Shown here one piece after another: positions 28,964 to 37,013 of a DNA stretch of 64,000 nt (its first letter is position 1; each line of letters opens with the position of its first letter). Under the pieces are notes generated by a model, which was not told the DNA's origin, ran no database searches, and worked only from the letters and a program-made list of their open reading frames with translations. The DNA is from Thermostichus sp047462415 (GTDB lineage: Bacteria; Cyanobacteriota; Cyanobacteriia; Thermostichales; Thermostichaceae). The position numbers and the translations under genes were made by a program. The stretch is taken from positions 1 through 64,000 of the forward strand of contig NZ_JANSJE010000009.1 of NCBI RefSeq assembly GCF_047462415.1, written 5' to 3'.

Positions 28964-30046
28964 TCAACAATGCCCTGGCCAGGAGCGCAGAACTTCTCCC
29001 CCCACCTCGAGGCCGGCTTGGGAGCTGCTGGCCGTGAGCACCTGGATCCAGACTTGGCCGTTGCGCCGCCACAGGCGGGTTTGTAGATGCCCGGCCAAGG
29101 TGTCGCGGCAGTTGCGCCGCATCCCTTGCGGGCCAGGGGTGAAGACGGTTTGCCCAGGCTGCTGTGTATGACCTTCTACTTGGATGCACCAGTGGGATCC
29201 CTCACCGCGCACCTGCCAGGATCCCCAGGGATCTACCTGCCAGCTTAGCCGCGCTTGGCCGGGCCGCCATTCCAAAAAAGGCTGGGATCCCCACCCATGC
29301 AAGCTGATTAAGGCGACTTCTTCGGGGCGGGTGAGCACCTGTCGCTCGGCTCCGGCGCAGGTGAGGCTGAGGCCGAGATGGTCGGGAAAAGCGTTGCACT
29401 GGATCCAAAACCAGCGACGAGGGAAGCTCTGCCCCCAGTTTTTTTCGGCGTAGGCGGGGGCCTGCTCGAATGCGTAGCGCCTGCCCCGCCACTCCACCCA
29501 GCCGCTGGCCAGGCCGTGGCTCATCAGGATCTGCCAGCCCGGCTCAAAGATGGGCAGATAAGACCAGGCTCCCATGGTGGCCCGCGGCGGGATCCCATAG
29601 GCGCAGCAGGGTTGGATGCGATAGAGCCAGCGAACCGGCTCGGCCCGGGTGGGATCTGGCAGGATCCCTTGGTTGAGGTGGGCGCTGTATTGGTAGCCGC
29701 TGGCGGTGCGCTGGAAAAAGGTGAGGGGCTCCTGCAGCCCTCGCCAGCTCTCGCCTGGCCCGCCGGAGTGCCCCAAGGCCAGATGCCGCCAACTGGCCCA
29801 GAAGCGCTGCGGGTTGGGGAAGGTGCGCCACTGCAGCTCCTCGTCCGGCCCCAACACCTGCGCCATGCCTCCTCGCCTGGGATCGATGGCGTACATGAAG
29901 GCAAAGCTGAGGGGCGGATCCCCGGGCAAGGTGACACGGCTGTACCAACCTTCAAAAAACGGCTCGGCACAACCGTCCCAGTGATAGCCGGCATGGGGCA
30001 GGGATCCCCCATCCGTTGAGCCGTTTTGCTTAAAGCCCTCTGCCAC
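28964..30046 (-). CDS. Tocopherol cyclase
   Basis: A 360-residue homologue of cyanobacterial tocopherol cyclase (slr1737) and plant VTE1, which closes the chromanol ring of tocopherols. Family blocks are GYHWDGCAEPFFEGWYSRVTLP, FAFMYAIDPRRGGMAQVLGP, WSYLPIFEPGWQILMSHGLASGW and YAEKNWGQSFPRRWFWIQCN. The start is taken as GTG 30046 because GAAGGAG (complement of 30057-30063) lies ten bases upstream. A TTG at 30154 would add 36 unlikely residues. hppD, which makes the precursor homogentisate, is also in this window. Confidence 0.88.
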   Translation of the reverse strand: MAEGFKQNGSTDGGSLPHAGYHWDGCAEPFFEGWYSRVTLPGDPPLSFAFMYAIDPRRGGMAQVLGPDEELQWRTFPNPQRFWASWRHLALGHSGGPGESWRGLQEPLTFFQRTASGYQYSAHLNQGILPDPTRAEPVRWLYRIQPCCAYGIPPRATMGAWSYLPIFEPGWQILMSHGLASGWVEWRGRRYAFEQAPAYAEKNWGQSFPRRWFWIQCNAFPDHLGLSLTCAGAERQVLTRPEEVALISLHGWGSQPFLEWRPGQARLSWQVDPWGSWQVRGEGSHWCIQVEGHTQQPGQTVFTPGPQGMRRNCRDTLAGHLQTRLWRRNGQVWIQVLTASSSQAGLEVGGEVLRSWPGHC

Positions 30047-30259
30047 CGGAGAGCAACTCCTTCGAGAATCGCCAAAAGATAGGGAAAAACCTATAGATAC
30101 CAAAAGAATAATTGTATTGTTTCTATGCCTGTCTGCTTTTAGGATATCAACCAAGCTGAGATTTAAGGATTTCTTTACGAGGGGAATCCGTCGGTCTAGC
30201 GGCTTGAACTGGAAAGGTTTTGCTTGGCGCTCACATATTCTGTCAAAGATGAGGTGATC

Positions 30260-31564
30260 ATGACATCACGTCGCAGCTTTTTATTGTCCGCGGGTGCAGC
30301 CACAGTGGGTGGGCTTGTGAGTGGCAGCCTAGCACGGGCCAGTACGGGCTACTGGGTTGCTCAAGCCAGCGGCCCGGAAACCCCCAACCTCAGGCTGGGT
30401 TTTATTCCGATTGTGGAATCTGCCCCTCTGATCATCGCCAAGGAGAAGGGCTTTTTCGCCAAGCACGGCATGACCGGCGTAGAGGTGTTGAAGCAGGCCA
30501 GTTGGCCGGCAGCCCGCGACAACGTGGTGATCGGCTCGGCGGGTGGGGGCATTGACGGCGGCCAGTGGCAGATGCCGATGCCCCATATGATCCACATCGG
30601 TGCCATCACCAACAACCAGCCGGTGCGCATGGCGGTTCTGTGCCAGTTGATCACCCAAGGCAACGGGATTGCCATTGCCGGAATGCATGCGGGCAAGGGC
30701 TTGGGGCTGGATGTTTCCGGAGCCGCAGACTACATCAAAAATTTCAGCGCCAGCAACGGACGCAAATTCAAGGCCGCCCATACCTTCCCCAACGTCAATC
30801 AAGATTTTTGGATCCGCTACTGGCTGGCTGCTGGGGGGATAGATCCGGATCAAGACATCGACCTGTTGGCGGTACCCTCTGCCGAGACGGTGCAGGGGAT
30901 GCGCAATGGCACCATGGATGCTTTTAGCACCGGGGATCCCTGGCCCTACCGGATTGTGGCCGATAAAATCGGCTTCATGGCGGCTCTCACCCAGCAGATT
31001 TGGCCTTTTCACCCTGAAGAATACTTGGCCATTCGCGCCGACTGGGTGGAGAAAAACCCCAAGGCCACGCAGGCCACTTTGATGGCGGTCATGGAAGCGC
31101 AGCAATGGTGCGACGATCCGGCCAACCGTGAAGAGCTGGTGCGCATCCTTTCGGGGCGTGCTTATCTAAATGTGCCGGTCGAGGTTCTCACGCCTCCTTT
31201 TCAGGGCAAGTACGAATTGGGAGACGGCAAGCCGGCTGTTCAAGATTTCAGCGCCGGGCCCCTGTACTGGGAAGATGGGCGGGGCAGCGTCTCCTATCCC
31301 TACAAGAGCCATGACCTCTGGTTCTTGACGGAATCGCTGCGTTGGGGCTTCCACGCTCGCTTCCTCAAGGATCTGGATACTGCCCGCCGTCTGGTGGATG
31401 AGGTCAACCGCGAAGATCTCTGGCGCGAGGCCGCCCAGGCTTTGGGGGTGAAGAACATTCCCAGCAACACTTCGCGAGGAACGGAGCGTTTCTTCGATGG
31501 GGTGGTGTTTGACCCTCAAGATCCCCAGGCCTACTTGAACAGCCTGAAAATCAAGAGGGCCTAG
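30260..31564 (+). CDS. nrtA: Nitrate-binding protein NrtA
   Basis: A 434-residue solute-binding protein of the nitrate/bicarbonate (NrtA/CmpA) family. A twin-arginine leader (SRRSFLLSAGAATVGG) precedes LGFIPIVESAPLIIAKEKGFFAKHG. The segment GGQWQMPMPHMIHIGAITNN...QGNGIAIAG...GKGLGLDVSG matches NrtA better than CmpA as I remember them. ATG 30260 has GAGGTG just upstream. It heads nrtABCD, with a 475-base gap before nrtB. Confusion with bicarbonate-binding CmpA remains possible. Confidence 0.85.
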   Translation: MTSRRSFLLSAGAATVGGLVSGSLARASTGYWVAQASGPETPNLRLGFIPIVESAPLIIAKEKGFFAKHGMTGVEVLKQASWPAARDNVVIGSAGGGIDGGQWQMPMPHMIHIGAITNNQPVRMAVLCQLITQGNGIAIAGMHAGKGLGLDVSGAADYIKNFSASNGRKFKAAHTFPNVNQDFWIRYWLAAGGIDPDQDIDLLAVPSAETVQGMRNGTMDAFSTGDPWPYRIVADKIGFMAALTQQIWPFHPEEYLAIRADWVEKNPKATQATLMAVMEAQQWCDDPANREELVRILSGRAYLNVPVEVLTPPFQGKYELGDGKPAVQDFSAGPLYWEDGRGSVSYPYKSHDLWFLTESLRWGFHARFLKDLDTARRLVDEVNREDLWREAAQALGVKNIPSNTSRGTERFFDGVVFDPQDPQAYLNSLKIKRA

Positions 31565-32039
31565 TCTCGGCTCAGGTCAACATAGACGTGCTTCTTGTGT
31601 AGTAGAGATCCAGACCATTGGTGGGATTCCATTGAGTTAAAAAAAGCTGGGCCGAGCTGCCCGCTCCCATCAAGTTAAACTGTTAGCCTTGCGCCTTTTA
31701 AAGGATTCTGATGAAGATTTCTGAACGCTATGGCGAGGATCGGCTATGTTAGCTCTACTTCACGTTCCGCGGGAATACTCCAGGGATCCCTGCTTCGAGA
31801 GACCGGCTCAGCCCCACTGGGACAAGCTCATCCTCTCGATAGCGATGGGGGCGCTGATTTTACTGATTGTTGTGAGAGTTTTGTCGAGCTTGCAGTCCTT
31901 GTGTTTGCCCGTCCAAGGAAAAGGCAAGTCTGATCCAAGTTCGTGCTCTGTTGCCAGCACTCTGTAGAACCCCTCGGTCGAGATGTTCTGGGGGCGCAGC
32001 AACGGAGAACTGTGTAAAACCCTATCCTCTCTAGGAGCC
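31565..32039 (+). other. nrtA-nrtB intergenic region with a possible small membrane protein ORF
   Basis: An unusually long gap inside a transporter operon. It contains an open frame at 31746-31967 (73 codons) with a single hydrophobic stretch (LILSIAMGALILLIVVRVLSSL), but no good Shine-Dalgarno site. No terminator is evident. The gap could hold a separate promoter for nrtBCD. Confidence 0.35.
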
Positions 32040-32867
32040 ATGACGACGACACTTTCTTCTCCGGCAAAGTCTTCGACGGCCAAGTTTGACTTTGCCAAGT
32101 ATCGGGATCAGATCCTCCCTCCCGTGGTTGGCATTGCGGGATTTTTGTTGATCTGGCAACTTTTGTCCAGCGCCAACCTGATCCGGCTGCCGGGGCCATG
32201 GGATATTTGGATGGATGAGCGCAGCCGTTATCTAATCCTGCATCCTCTGTATCGCAACAGCGACCTCGACCAAGGGCTGCTGTGGCAAACCTTGGCCAGC
32301 CTGCAAAGGGTTGCCATCGGCTACTGCAGCGCTGCCTTGGTGGGCATTGCCCTGGGGATCTTGGTGGGCAGCAGCGTGTGGATCAACCGCGCTTTGGATC
32401 CCCTCTTCCAATTTTTGCGCATGGTGGCTCCCTTGGCCTGGGTGCCCATCTCCTTGGCGGCTTTGCAGCGCAATGAGCCGGCTGCCCTGTTTGTTATTTT
32501 CATCACCTCGATCTGGCCCATTTTGATCAACACGGCGGTGGGGGTGAGGCAGATCCCGGAAGACTACATCAACGTTTCTAGAGTGCTGAGGCTTTCCAAG
32601 ATAGACTTCTTTTTTAAGGTGCTGTTGCCCTCTGCTTTGCCCTACATGTTCACAGGTTTGCGGGTTGGCATCGGTCTCTCCTGGCTGGCGATTATTGCTG
32701 CAGAAATTGTCATGTCTGGCGTGCCAGGGATCGGCTTTTTTATCTGGGATGCCTACCAGCAGAATTATGTAACTGAGATCATCGTTGCTGTCATCTACAT
32801 TGGGGCGGTGGGCTTGCTTTTGGATCGGCTGGTGGCTGCCCTGCAAAACAAAATAGCCAATCGCTAG
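32040..32867 (+). CDS. nrtB: Nitrate ABC transporter permease NrtB
   Basis: A 275-residue membrane permease with about six hydrophobic helices. LLIWQLLSSANLIRLPGPWDIW, FQFLRMVAPLAWVPISLAAL and the EAA-like loop VLRLSKIDFFFKVLLPSALPYMFTGLR are typical of NrtB/CmpB. ATG 32040 follows AGGAGCC; an in-frame start at 31983 would add 19 non-conserved residues. It works with NrtA, NrtC and NrtD in nitrate uptake across the cytoplasmic membrane. Confidence 0.92.
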   Translation: MTTTLSSPAKSSTAKFDFAKYRDQILPPVVGIAGFLLIWQLLSSANLIRLPGPWDIWMDERSRYLILHPLYRNSDLDQGLLWQTLASLQRVAIGYCSAALVGIALGILVGSSVWINRALDPLFQFLRMVAPLAWVPISLAALQRNEPAALFVIFITSIWPILINTAVGVRQIPEDYINVSRVLRLSKIDFFFKVLLPSALPYMFTGLRVGIGLSWLAIIAAEIVMSGVPGIGFFIWDAYQQNYVTEIIVAVIYIGAVGLLLDRLVAALQNKIANR

Positions 32868-33034
32868 CCCCGTTTGCAGATCTTTTCACTGCATGTCCAT
32901 CCAATTGAGTTGGGATCCCTCTTCCATTGTCTTTGAGTGTTTGCTCCAATCCGCTCTTCAAAAAGAGTAGAATTGAGGTCTGGGATCCGAGTTGCCGAGC
33001 AAATTGAGAGTATCTACAGGTGGGGAGGTCTTCT

Positions 33035-35032
33035 GTGTCTGTACTGGTCAGTGTAGAGCAAGTGGAAAAAGCGTTTGGTCTGCCTGGGGGCCAAGAATAT
33101 CTTGCTCTCCAAGGGATCGATCTCCAAATTCACCGCGGGGAGTTTGTCTCCTTAATCGGCCACTCCGGCTGCGGCAAGTCCACCCTGTTGAACATGGTGG
33201 CGGGGTTGTCTTTGCCCACCGGAGGGATCGTGGCTTTGGATGGACACACCATCACCGTTCCCGGCCCCGATCGCATGGTGGTGTTTCAGAATTACTCCCT
33301 TTTGCCTTGGCTAACGGTTCGGCAAAACATTGCCCTGGCCGTAGACGCTGTGCTGAAAAACTACTCCCCAGCAGAGCGTCAGCAGATTGTCGAAGAACAT
33401 ATCGATCTGGTTGGTTTGCGGCAGGCGGCGGATAAGTTCCCAGCGCAACTCTCAGGGGGCATGAAGCAGCGGGTAGCCATCGCTCGCGCTTTGGCGGTAA
33501 GGCCCAAGGTGTTGTTGTTGGACGAGCCCTTTGGCGCTTTGGATGCCCTTACACGGGGGAATCTGCAGGAGCAGTTGATGCGCATCTGCGAAGAACATCA
33601 CGTGACTACCCTCATGGTTACCCACGATGTGGATGAAGCCGTCCTGCTCTCGGATCGGGTGGTGATGCTGACCAACGGGCCGGGATCCCGAATTGGCAAT
33701 ATTTTAACCATCGATATTCCCCGCCCCCGCCGCCGGTTGGAGGTGGTCAATCACCCCAGCTACTACAGCTATCGCAGCGAGATCATCTACTTTTTGAACC
33801 AGCAAAAACGGATCAAGCAGTGGCGGGCCCGCCGCAGCACCGTGGTGGCCAGGCACGGTTTGGAAAAGATCAACTTGGAGATTGGCTTTGTGCCCCTGAC
33901 CGCCTGCGCCCCGCTGGCGGTGGCCAAAGAAAAGGGGTTTTTTGCCAAACACGGCCTGGAAGAAGTCAATCTGGTGCGGGAAACCAGTTGGCGAGGGATC
34001 CAAGACGGCATCCAGGGAGGTTACTTGGATGCGGCCCAAATGCCCGCCGGCATGCCGGTGTGGATGTCTCTGGGCGGCGGGGACAATCCGCCTCAGCCGG
34101 TGGTGACTGCCCTTACCTTGACCCGCAACGGCAATGCCATTACCCTGCACAGGCGCTTCTACGAGCAAGGGATCCACACGCTGAGCCAGTTGAGGGCTTA
34201 CATCTTAGATAGCCCCAGCCGTCGGCTGACCTTTGGGGTGGTGCATCCCAGCTCCATGCACAACTTGCTGCTGCGCTATTGGCTGGCAGCCGGCGGGATC
34301 CACCCGGATCACGATGTTGTGCTGAAAACCCTGCCCCCGGCCCAGATGGTGGCCAACCTAACAGCCGGCAACATCGACGGCTACTGTGTAGGAGAGCCTT
34401 GGAACTTGCGGGCCGCTCTGGAGGGCAGCGGCTTTACGGTGGCTACAGATTTGGAGATTTGGCTGGGCCACCCCGGCAAAGTGTTGGGGGTGCGCGAAGA
34501 GTGGGCCAGGGCCTATCCCAACACCCACATTGCCCTGGTGAAAGCGTTGCTGGAAGCCTGTCGCTACTGTGAAGATCCGGCCCACCACGACGAGATTCGC
34601 GAGCTGCTCAGCCGCCGCGCCTACCTGAGCACTGATCCTTCCTACATTCACCTGGGGGATCCCCAGCGCCTGCTCTGTGACCTAGACATGCCAATGCGGG
34701 AATATGCCCACCACCGCTTCTTTCTGGGTGCCGGCAACCGTCCCAGTCGCACCGAGCATCTGTGGATGATGACGCAAATGGCCCGCTGGGGGGATCTGCC
34801 CTTCCCGCGCAACTGGGTAGAGATCGTGGAGCGGGTGTGTCAGGTGGGAGTCTTCAGTACGGCGGCCCGCGAGCTGGGGCTGGATGTGTCTTACCAACGC
34901 CAGCCCATTCAATTGTTCGACGGGATCCCTTTTAATGGTGAGGATCCCTTGGCTTACCTCAACAGTTTGGCGATTAAGCACGACATTTACGTAGCCGAGG
35001 TTGCTTGGGATCGTCGTCCCGTGTTGCTCTAG
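33035..35032 (+). CDS. nrtC: Nitrate ABC transporter ATPase/solute-binding fusion NrtC
   Basis: A 665-residue fusion. Residues 1-~260 are an ABC ATPase with Walker A GHSGCGKSTLL, signature LSGGMKQRVAIARAL and Walker B LLLDEPFGALD. Residues ~285-665 repeat the NrtA fold (LEIGFVPLTACAPLAVAKEKG, YWLAAGGIHPDHDVVL). In NrtC the C-terminal domain senses nitrogen status and mediates ammonium inhibition of uptake. GTG 33035 has GGGGAGG six bases upstream. The fusion architecture is normal for cyanobacterial NrtC/CmpC. Confidence 0.93.
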   Translation: MSVLVSVEQVEKAFGLPGGQEYLALQGIDLQIHRGEFVSLIGHSGCGKSTLLNMVAGLSLPTGGIVALDGHTITVPGPDRMVVFQNYSLLPWLTVRQNIALAVDAVLKNYSPAERQQIVEEHIDLVGLRQAADKFPAQLSGGMKQRVAIARALAVRPKVLLLDEPFGALDALTRGNLQEQLMRICEEHHVTTLMVTHDVDEAVLLSDRVVMLTNGPGSRIGNILTIDIPRPRRRLEVVNHPSYYSYRSEIIYFLNQQKRIKQWRARRSTVVARHGLEKINLEIGFVPLTACAPLAVAKEKGFFAKHGLEEVNLVRETSWRGIQDGIQGGYLDAAQMPAGMPVWMSLGGGDNPPQPVVTALTLTRNGNAITLHRRFYEQGIHTLSQLRAYILDSPSRRLTFGVVHPSSMHNLLLRYWLAAGGIHPDHDVVLKTLPPAQMVANLTAGNIDGYCVGEPWNLRAALEGSGFTVATDLEIWLGHPGKVLGVREEWARAYPNTHIALVKALLEACRYCEDPAHHDEIRELLSRRAYLSTDPSYIHLGDPQRLLCDLDMPMREYAHHRFFLGAGNRPSRTEHLWMMTQMARWGDLPFPRNWVEIVERVCQVGVFSTAARELGLDVSYQRQPIQLFDGIPFNGEDPLAYLNSLAIKHDIYVAEVAWDRRPVLL

Positions 35033-35094
35033 AGATCTCCTTGGTAAAAGCACGTTCCCAGTTGTGAGAAAACGATGAATTGGAGCACCCCACG

Positions 35095-35931
35095 ATGACT
35101 GCCCTCTTGACAACCTCTACCCCAGCAGCCACAGCCGCAGAGCCCTACTTAACCCTTGAGAATGTCAGCAAGAGTTACCCAACTCCTAAGGGGGAGTATC
35201 CCGTATTGCGCGATATCAACCTCAGCGTCTGTGAAGGAGAATTTGTTTGCATCGTTGGGCATTCTGGCTGTGGCAAAACCACCCTGCTGAATATGGTTTC
35301 TGGCTTTACCCAGCCCACCGGCGGCTCGGTAAAGCTCAAAGGCCAGCCGATTACAGCTCCTGGGCCAGATCGCATGGTGGTGTTTCAAGGGTATGCCTTG
35401 TTGCCCTGGCTCACAGTTTATGAAAATGTTTACTTGGCTGTTCAGGCGGTGTTTCCCCAAAAGAGCCAGTCAGAAAAGCATCAAATTGTAGAAGAACACC
35501 TGAATCTGGTGGGACTGGGGGAAGCAGCCCAGAAATATCCCCCGCAAATTTCCGGAGGGATGAAACAGCGGGTGGCCATTGCTCGTGCCTTGGCAATCCG
35601 CCCAGCAGTGCTGATTTTGGATGAACCCTTTGGGGCTTTGGATGCCATCACCAAAGAAGAACTTCAGGAGGAGCTGTTGCGCATTTGGGAGGAACATCGC
35701 TGCACAGTTTTGATGATTACCCATGACATTGACGAGGCACTGTTTTTGGCCGACCGTTTGGTCTTGATGACCAATGGCCCTGCGGCCACCATCGGGCAAA
35801 TCATCTCTATTCCCTTCCCGCGTCCTCGCGACCGCGAGCGAATTTTGGAGGATCCACAGTACTATCGCCTGCGCAACTCTGTCCTCAGCTACCTCTACGG
35901 TCGTGAGGCCAACCCTGAAGCGGCTAACTAA
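35095..35931 (+). CDS. nrtD: Nitrate ABC transporter ATPase NrtD
   Basis: A 278-residue ABC ATPase lacking the solute-binding tail. Walker A GHSGCGKTTLL, signature ISGGMKQRVAIARAL, Walker B LILDEPFGALDA and MITHDIDEALFLADR are present. It pairs with NrtC on NrtB. ATG 35095 is behind TTGGAG. Its stop lies 46 bases from the end of the convergent csx3 gene, marking the edge of the CRISPR island. Confidence 0.93.
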   Translation: MTALLTTSTPAATAAEPYLTLENVSKSYPTPKGEYPVLRDINLSVCEGEFVCIVGHSGCGKTTLLNMVSGFTQPTGGSVKLKGQPITAPGPDRMVVFQGYALLPWLTVYENVYLAVQAVFPQKSQSEKHQIVEEHLNLVGLGEAAQKYPPQISGGMKQRVAIARALAIRPAVLILDEPFGALDAITKEELQEELLRIWEEHRCTVLMITHDIDEALFLADRLVLMTNGPAATIGQIISIPFPRPRDRERILEDPQYYRLRNSVLSYLYGREANPEAAN

Positions 35932-35977
35932 GAGCTGCAAAAACCCGATCTGCAAACCCCAGCTGGAACTCCTGCCC

Positions 35978-36883
35978 TTATCCTGCTGAGCCGACCAAGC
36001 TGCGCACGGCCTGCAGCAGCTCAGCAGGAAGTGGAGAGCCGGGATCCCAGCACAGCTCCAGTTGGTTGGGATCCCTGGGCAGATCTTCCTGGCAGGGGCC
36101 CGTGTGCAGGACGGCCACACACCGCAGGTTGCCCCGATCCCGACAAAACTCGTGCCAGAGGGGGATGGCCGCCGGATCCCGGCTGACCAAGAGGTAATGG
36201 GAGCAGGCTTCCAGGATCGGCTGCTTGTGGGGATCCACCTTGCCGCCCACATCCACGATCACCAAGCTTTTTTGTTGGCGCAGGGCGAGGATGGCCTGGG
36301 CGTGGAAGCTGAAAAATTCAGGGGTCAAACGTCCCCGGTAGCGGTGCTTGAGGATTTTGGCTTCTTCCGGCGGCAGATCCAACGTCCAATTTCCTTCCCC
36401 ATCCCAGTGGGCCCGCTGTAGATAAACGTTGGGATCCTGGGGCAGCAGGGCCTCGAAAAGAGCGCGGGCCAGGCGGCTTTTACCGCTATCCGGAGGGCCC
36501 ACCACCATCACTGCCGCCGCCAATTCTGAGCCTGGCCTGCCCTGCACCCAGGGGATGATCTCGCCCACCTGCACCTCTGGGCTGTGGCTGGAGACCACCA
36601 CTGCCCCCAGGCGCGGGTCGTAGCAGGCCACCCAGCGGGTGAAATGGCACTCATGCACCAACCAGCCGTAGAGCCAAATGGGGGCGCGCCCGCTCAGCAC
36701 CACTCCCAAGCGGGGGTCGATCCCCCCAGGCAGACGCAGTTGGGCCAGGTCTTCCGGGAAAACCAGCCGATCCGGTCGGGTCAGCTCGATTTCAATCACC
36801 TGAAACGATAGCCCGCCAAGATGGGGTTTCTGCGGCCAATGGGCCAGATAGCCAGACCGCAACTGCAGTGCTACAGCAGCCAT
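35978..36883 (-). CDS. csx3: Csx3 (Crn3-type ring nuclease) fused to a P-loop ATPase/kinase-like domain
   Basis: A 301-residue two-domain protein. Residues ~25-112 match Csx3: LSGRAPIWLYGWLVHECHFTRWVACYDPRLGAVVVSSHSP with His77, His80, Asp89 and Arg91 at positions resembling its Mn-dependent catalytic residues. Csx3/Crn3 degrades the second messenger cyclic tetra-adenylate of type III systems. Residues ~120-301 form a nucleotide-binding domain with Walker A GPPDSGKS (129-136) and a hydrophobic strand ending in VDVGG. Csx3-AAA fusions are known in cyanobacteria, and the role of the ATPase half is unclear. It is divergent from the WYL-like gene across a palindrome. Confidence 0.85.
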   Translation of the reverse strand: MAAVALQLRSGYLAHWPQKPHLGGLSFQVIEIELTRPDRLVFPEDLAQLRLPGGIDPRLGVVLSGRAPIWLYGWLVHECHFTRWVACYDPRLGAVVVSSHSPEVQVGEIIPWVQGRPGSELAAAVMVVGPPDSGKSRLARALFEALLPQDPNVYLQRAHWDGEGNWTLDLPPEEAKILKHRYRGRLTPEFFSFHAQAILALRQQKSLVIVDVGGKVDPHKQPILEACSHYLLVSRDPAAIPLWHEFCRDRGNLRCVAVLHTGPCQEDLPRDPNQLELCWDPGSPLPAELLQAVRSLVGSAG

Positions 36884-36929
36884 AGCAATGGGGACGGAAC
36901 GACAACAGACTGGCTCCAGTATGGAAAAG

Positions 36930-36951
36930 ATTGGAATCGGGAGCTTCCAAT
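36930..36951. promoter_or_regulatory. 22-bp palindromic operator candidate between csx3 and the WYL-like gene
   Basis: ATTGGAA (36930-36936) and TTCCAAT (36945-36951) are perfect 7-bp inverted arms eight bases apart, in the 130-base divergent gap. Arm length and spacing suit a dimeric transcription factor. The WYL-like protein encoded alongside is the obvious candidate, by inference. Confidence 0.5.
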
Positions 36952-37013
36952 TGTTGGCAGAGTAGGGGCGAAGGGATCCGACCTTGGTCTGTGCCTTGCC
37001 CTGGAGGGGGGAG

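Noticed and set aside
30047..30259. Possible NtcA site upstream of nrtA (GTATTG...TATGCC near 30115-30132).
   Set aside because: It does not fit GTA-N8-TAC and the distance to a -10 box is wrong. NtcA control is likely biologically but not supported by this sequence.
30260..35931. Calling the transporter cmpABCD (bicarbonate).
   Set aside because: The binding protein segment QMPMPHMIHIG...QGNGIAIAG...GKGLGL fits NrtA better as I recall the two families. Confidence is reduced accordingly.
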